From the NCBI GenBank assembly GCA_938008925.1, contig CALLIQ010000582.1, forward strand, positions 1-6,630: DNA of 6,630 bases, written 5' to 3'. Positions 5,729 to 6,630 of the stretch are shown piece after piece. Under the pieces are notes generated by a model, which worked only from the letters and a program-made list of their open reading frames with translations, searched no databases and was not told the origin of the DNA. Made by a program: the position numbers and the translations under genes. The DNA comes from an uncultured Acidimicrobiales bacterium. GTDB taxonomy: Bacteria > Actinomycetota > Acidimicrobiia > Acidimicrobiales > SZUA-35. Position 1 is the first letter of the stretch; each line of letters opens with the position of its first letter.

Positions 5729-6406
5729 ATGGCCAGAGAATCGTCGCCCACCGGTTCGTCTCCGAGCTCGTTGCCGACGCGACGCGGTCCGCGAAAGGGC
5801 CGTGGGTTCTGGCTCCTCACGGTCCTGGTGTTGGTGGTCACCTACGTCTTCGCCAACTTCGTCGACGTCTGGCTCGCGTCACGACGCAGCTACGACGGCA
5901 CGGCATCAGCGGCGATCGTCCTCGGCGCGGCGCAGTACAACGGCGAACCTTCCCCGGCCCTGCGCGGTCGCCTCGATCGCGCCGCCGAGCTCTACCTGAA
6001 CGACGCCGTCGAGTTCGTCGTGGTCACCGGCGGCGGGCGTCCAGGCGACGCGACCACCCAGGCGAAGGCCAGCTACGACTACCTGCGATCGGTGGCAGGG
6101 CTGCCGGACGAACGCCTCTTTCTCGAGGTCGACGGCACGAGCACCTATGAGGAGCTCGCAGCGTCCGCCCGCTTCCTGACGAGGGACGGCCTGACCGACG
6201 TCATCGTCGTCAGCGACCCCTATCACGTCAGACGGGCCGAGTTGATCGCCGAGGAGGTGGGGCTGACCGCCGAGGTGAAGCCGACCGATTCCGCAGCGCC
6301 GTTCGCTCGCCTCGTCCGCGAAAGCGTGGCCGTCTCACTCGGCCGCGCCATCTCGTTCCGCCGGCTCGAGCGAGTCACCTGCTTCATCCAAGGCTGCCCC
6401 GACTGA
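5729..6406 (+). CDS. Membrane-anchored YdcF/SanA-like DUF218 protein
   Basis: A 225-residue protein with a basic N-terminus (Arg18-Arg25), one membrane helix at about 27-47 and a DUF218 (PF02698) domain outside it. Domain signatures are AAIVLGAAQYNGEPSPALRGRLDRAAELY (start 61, end 89, given here as two parts: AAIVLGAAQ and the GRLDRAAELY at 80-89), FVVVTGGG (96-103), TSTYEELAASARFL (137-150) and VIVVSDPYHVRRA (158-170). Relatives include E. coli YdcF and SanA, linked to envelope function, but no reaction is established for this type. The segment after VVTGGG reads DATTQAKASYDYL, where relatives usually have a Glu (for example SEA or TEA) before the helix; here it is Gln-Ala. ATG 5729 is the only reasonable start; the 22 bp before it are C-rich with no Shine-Dalgarno, so translation may depend on coupling from gltX. 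The stop codon runs into a large hairpin. Confidence 0.88.
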   Translation: MARESSPTGSSPSSLPTRRGPRKGRGFWLLTVLVLVVTYVFANFVDVWLASRRSYDGTASAAIVLGAAQYNGEPSPALRGRLDRAAELYLNDAVEFVVVTGGGRPGDATTQAKASYDYLRSVAGLPDERLFLEVDGTSTYEELAASARFLTRDGLTDVIVVSDPYHVRRAELIAEEVGLTAEVKPTDSAAPFARLVRESVAVSLGRAISFRRLERVTCFIQGCPD

Positions 6407-6457
6407 ACCTCCGTCGCCTCTGGTGTCAAGTCTCGATTTCCAGAGGTGACGGAGGTT
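6406..6457 (+). terminator. 18-bp hairpin at the end of the gltX gene run, probable terminator
   Basis: AACCTCCGTC (6406-6415) pairs with GACGGAGGTT (6448-6457), a G-U pair joins 6416 and 6447, and CCTCTGG (6417-6423) pairs with CCAGAGG (6440-6446). The loop is 16 nt (6424-6439). The 5' arm starts on the last base of the DUF218 stop codon. No U-tract follows, so if it terminates it does so as the U-less type proposed for actinobacteria, or it protects the mRNA 3' end. It separates the run from the tRNA gene. Confidence 0.65.
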
Positions 6458-6523
6458 CGGAGGGGCGAGTTGGGTGGCGGCGGACGCGTGAAAATCGCGT
6501 GGGGGCATGACTCGATCTCCCGC

Positions 6524-6529
6524 TATCCT
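6524..6529 (+). promoter_or_regulatory. Candidate -10 element of the tRNA-Gln gene
   Basis: TATCCT fits TANNNT and would start transcription near 6535-6536, about 10 nt before the mature tRNA 5' end. The expected -35 position is G-rich (6500-6506) and does not match TTGACA. A short inverted repeat, ACGCG (6484-6488) and CGCGT (6496-6500), lies just upstream. Confidence 0.4.
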
Positions 6530-6544
6530 CGTCGGCTCCACCAT

Positions 6545-6619
6545 TCGGAGGTGGTGTAATTGGTAACACAGCTGGTTCTGGTCCAGTCGTTGGGGGTTCA
6601 AGTCCTCCCCTCCGAGCCA
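6545..6619 (+). tRNA. tRNA-Gln (anticodon CUG), CCA encoded
   Basis: A complete cloverleaf of 75 nt. The acceptor stem is TCGGAGG (6545-6551) with CCTCCGA (6609-6615); the D stem is GTGT/ACAC (6554-6557, 6566-6569) with loop AATTGGTA; the anticodon stem is GCTGG/CCAGT (6571-6575, 6583-6587) with loop TTCTGGT, giving CTG at 6578-6580; the T stem is GGGGG/CCTCC (6592-6596, 6604-6608) with loop TTCAAGT. The discriminator is G6616 and CCA is encoded at 6617-6619. The weak U1-A72 pair and G73 are classic tRNA(Gln) identity features. It decodes CAG, the likely major Gln codon here. Confidence 0.97.
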
Positions 6620-6630
6620 TCGAGTATGAG

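Noticed and set aside
6456..6465. TTCGGAGG repeated at 6456-6463 and at the tRNA 5' end (6544-6551), suggesting a tRNA fragment or attachment-site remnant
   Set aside because: Similarity stops after 8 bp, no further tRNA arm is present, and there is no integrase or mobile gene nearby. The first copy overlaps the 3' arm of the hairpin.
6426..6620. A minus-strand frame beginning MARRGGLEPPTTGPE and running through the tRNA
   Set aside because: This is the well-known artefact of translating the reverse strand of a tRNA gene; the tRNA fold explains the sequence.

Overview
The window is a high-G+C (by eye, roughly two thirds) stretch of an actinobacterial-type chromosome. The evidence is GTG starts, G/C-rich third codon positions, an Arg/Ala/Asp-rich proteome, an apparently leaderless divergent gene pair and an exported protein ending in tandem DUF4214 units. 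That last architecture is what I associate with marine Acidimicrobiia such as Ilumatobacter. The taxonomic call is an inference; there is no marker here that I can search.

Layout: positions 1-3139 are on the minus strand and carry two genes for exported proteins, 16 bp apart and probably co-transcribed. The first-transcribed gene encodes a Tat-exported protein with an N,N-dimethylformamidase beta-subunit-like domain and four C-terminal DUF4214 repeats. The second is a Sec-exported PQQ-dependent glucose/sorbosone dehydrogenase-family protein, cut off by the left window edge. A plausible sigma70-type promoter (TTGTGT, 17 bp, TAGCCT) with two small inverted repeats lies in the 101-bp gap upstream. 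Next on the minus strand is a four-helix DUF2269-like membrane protein (3241-3735).

From 3759 the plus strand carries a compact gene run: a conserved-looking hypothetical protein of 172 residues, gltX (glutamyl-tRNA synthetase) with its ribosome binding site overlapping the upstream stop codon, and a membrane-anchored YdcF/DUF218 protein. The run ends in an 18-bp hairpin. A tRNA-Gln(CUG) gene with an encoded CCA end follows, with its own apparent -10 element. The minus and plus units start only 23 bp apart, and their two candidate -10 hexamers share one TA step, suggesting a bidirectional, leaderless promoter.

Most of the window is ordinary housekeeping: gltX and tRNA-Gln fit together if this organism makes Gln-tRNA(Gln) by misacylation and amidation, as most actinobacteria do. 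The less ordinary part is the left side, where a secreted relative of an amide-hydrolysing iron enzyme, with candidate metal ligands still present, is fused to surface-type repeats and paired with a secreted quinoprotein-family dehydrogenase. I found no CRISPR array, insertion sequence, phage gene or recognisable defence system.
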